From assembly GCA_019242135.1 (NCBI GenBank), contig JAFAWC010000454.1:1-6208 (forward strand): DNA of 6,208 bases, in the 5' to 3' direction. The DNA is from Mycobacteriaceae bacterium. Its GTDB lineage: Bacteria; Actinomycetota; Actinomycetes; Mycobacteriales; Mycobacteriaceae. The notes below the pieces were generated by a model, which saw only the letters and a list, made by a program, of their open reading frames with translations, ran no database searches and was not told where the DNA came from. Shown one piece after another: positions 5,828-6,208 of this stretch; position 1 is the stretch's first letter, and each line of letters opens with the position of its first letter. Position numbers and translations under genes: made by a program.

Positions 5828-6208
5828 CCGGTCGAAACCCCAGAAACCCGAGCAACCCCAGCGACCGACACCGGCCGGCGACGCTGCCATGACAACGTTG
5901 CCGCTTCGGCGATCCACGCCACCTCAGCCGCGTCAAAAGCCGTGCACGCCGGCGTCGCACGGCCGGCGACGACGTCGACGAACGCCACCAGTTCGGCGCG
6001 GAACGCGTCGGCGAAGCGGTCCATGAAGAATCGGTGCGGCGGGCCCGCGGGGAACTCGCTGCCCGGCGCGGCGTTTCGCACCGGCGCACCGTCGTCCCAG
6101 CCTGCGACCATGGAGTCGGCGCTGCCGTGCACCTCCAGCCGGCAGTCATACCCGCGGCCGTTGTAGCGGGCGGCCGACACCACGCCGATCGTGCCGCCCT
6201 CGAAGGTG
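5824..6208 (-). CDS. Gfo/Idh/MocA-family oxidoreductase, IolG-like (C-terminal part, cut by window edge)
   Basis: Only the last 127 or so residues are present; the Rossmann NAD(P)-binding domain and the catalytic lysine lie outside the window. The visible part starts TFEGGTIGVVSAARYNGRGY, the beta-sheet region of the C-terminal substrate-binding domain, and continues YDCRLEVHGSADSMV. It then has the helical FMDRFADAFRAELVAFVDVV segment and the closing AEVAWIAEAATLSWQRRRPV pattern. The GYD-R-EV-GS and F-F-DAF--EL--FVD signatures are typical of inositol 2-dehydrogenases and relatives, which oxidise a ring or chain hydroxyl with NAD+. The frame is open to the right edge, so no start codon is called. 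A short tail (about 12 residues) extends past the usual end. Its stop codon overlaps the start of the isomerase gene, consistent with consecutive steps of one pathway. Exact substrate is not determinable from this fragment. Confidence 0.88.
   Translation of the reverse strand, partial: TFEGGTIGVVSAARYNGRGYDCRLEVHGSADSMVAGWDDGAPVRNAAPGSEFPAGPPHRFFMDRFADAFRAELVAFVDVVAGRATPACTAFDAAEVAWIAEAATLSWQRRRPVSVAGVARVSGVSTG

Noticed and set aside
5828..5917. A 30-residue N-terminal extension of the isomerase
   Set aside because: It overlaps the oxidoreductase end and precedes the first barrel strand with Gly/Trp-rich sequence; the GTG overlapping the upstream stop is a better start.

Overview
This GC-rich window looks actinobacterial, most likely a mycobacterium. 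The evidence is GTG starts, 1- and 4-base stop/start overlaps, the style of the YVTN propeller and the sugar ABC gene order; this is inferred from sequence character, not from a database match. All supported genes are on the minus strand, so transcription runs from the right edge to the left edge. Both edges cut through genes.

In transcription order, 6208-5824 is the C-terminal part of a Gfo/Idh/MocA NAD(P)-dependent oxidoreductase resembling inositol 2-dehydrogenase (IolG). It overlaps by 4 bases (GTGA) a TIM-barrel isomerase/epimerase of the IolE/IolI type at 5827-4946. A 129-132 bp gap follows, holding two inverted repeats, an A/T tract and a possible weak promoter. Next is a large tandem beta-propeller protein of about 775 residues (4813-2486): seven blades, a Gly/Ser linker, then eight to nine blades. 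Only 15 bp later comes a carbohydrate ABC importer: a Tat-type solute-binding (lipo)protein (2470-1151), a MalF-like permease (1154-264, ATGA overlap) and the start of a MalG-like permease (264-1, 1-base overlap). The ATPase is not in the window.

The likely biology is uptake of a sugar or polyol by the ABC system, with oxidation and dehydration/isomerisation by the IolG-like and IolE-like pair. The order binding protein - permease - permease and the 439-residue binding protein recall the M. tuberculosis Rv2041c-Rv2038c transporter (from memory, not verified). The unexpected element is the propeller gene lodged between the catabolic pair and the importer. It has no visible signal peptide, and two places in it show 21-bp (seven-codon) tandem duplications suggestive of replication slippage. 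No RNA genes, CRISPR arrays, insertion sequences or phage genes were seen.
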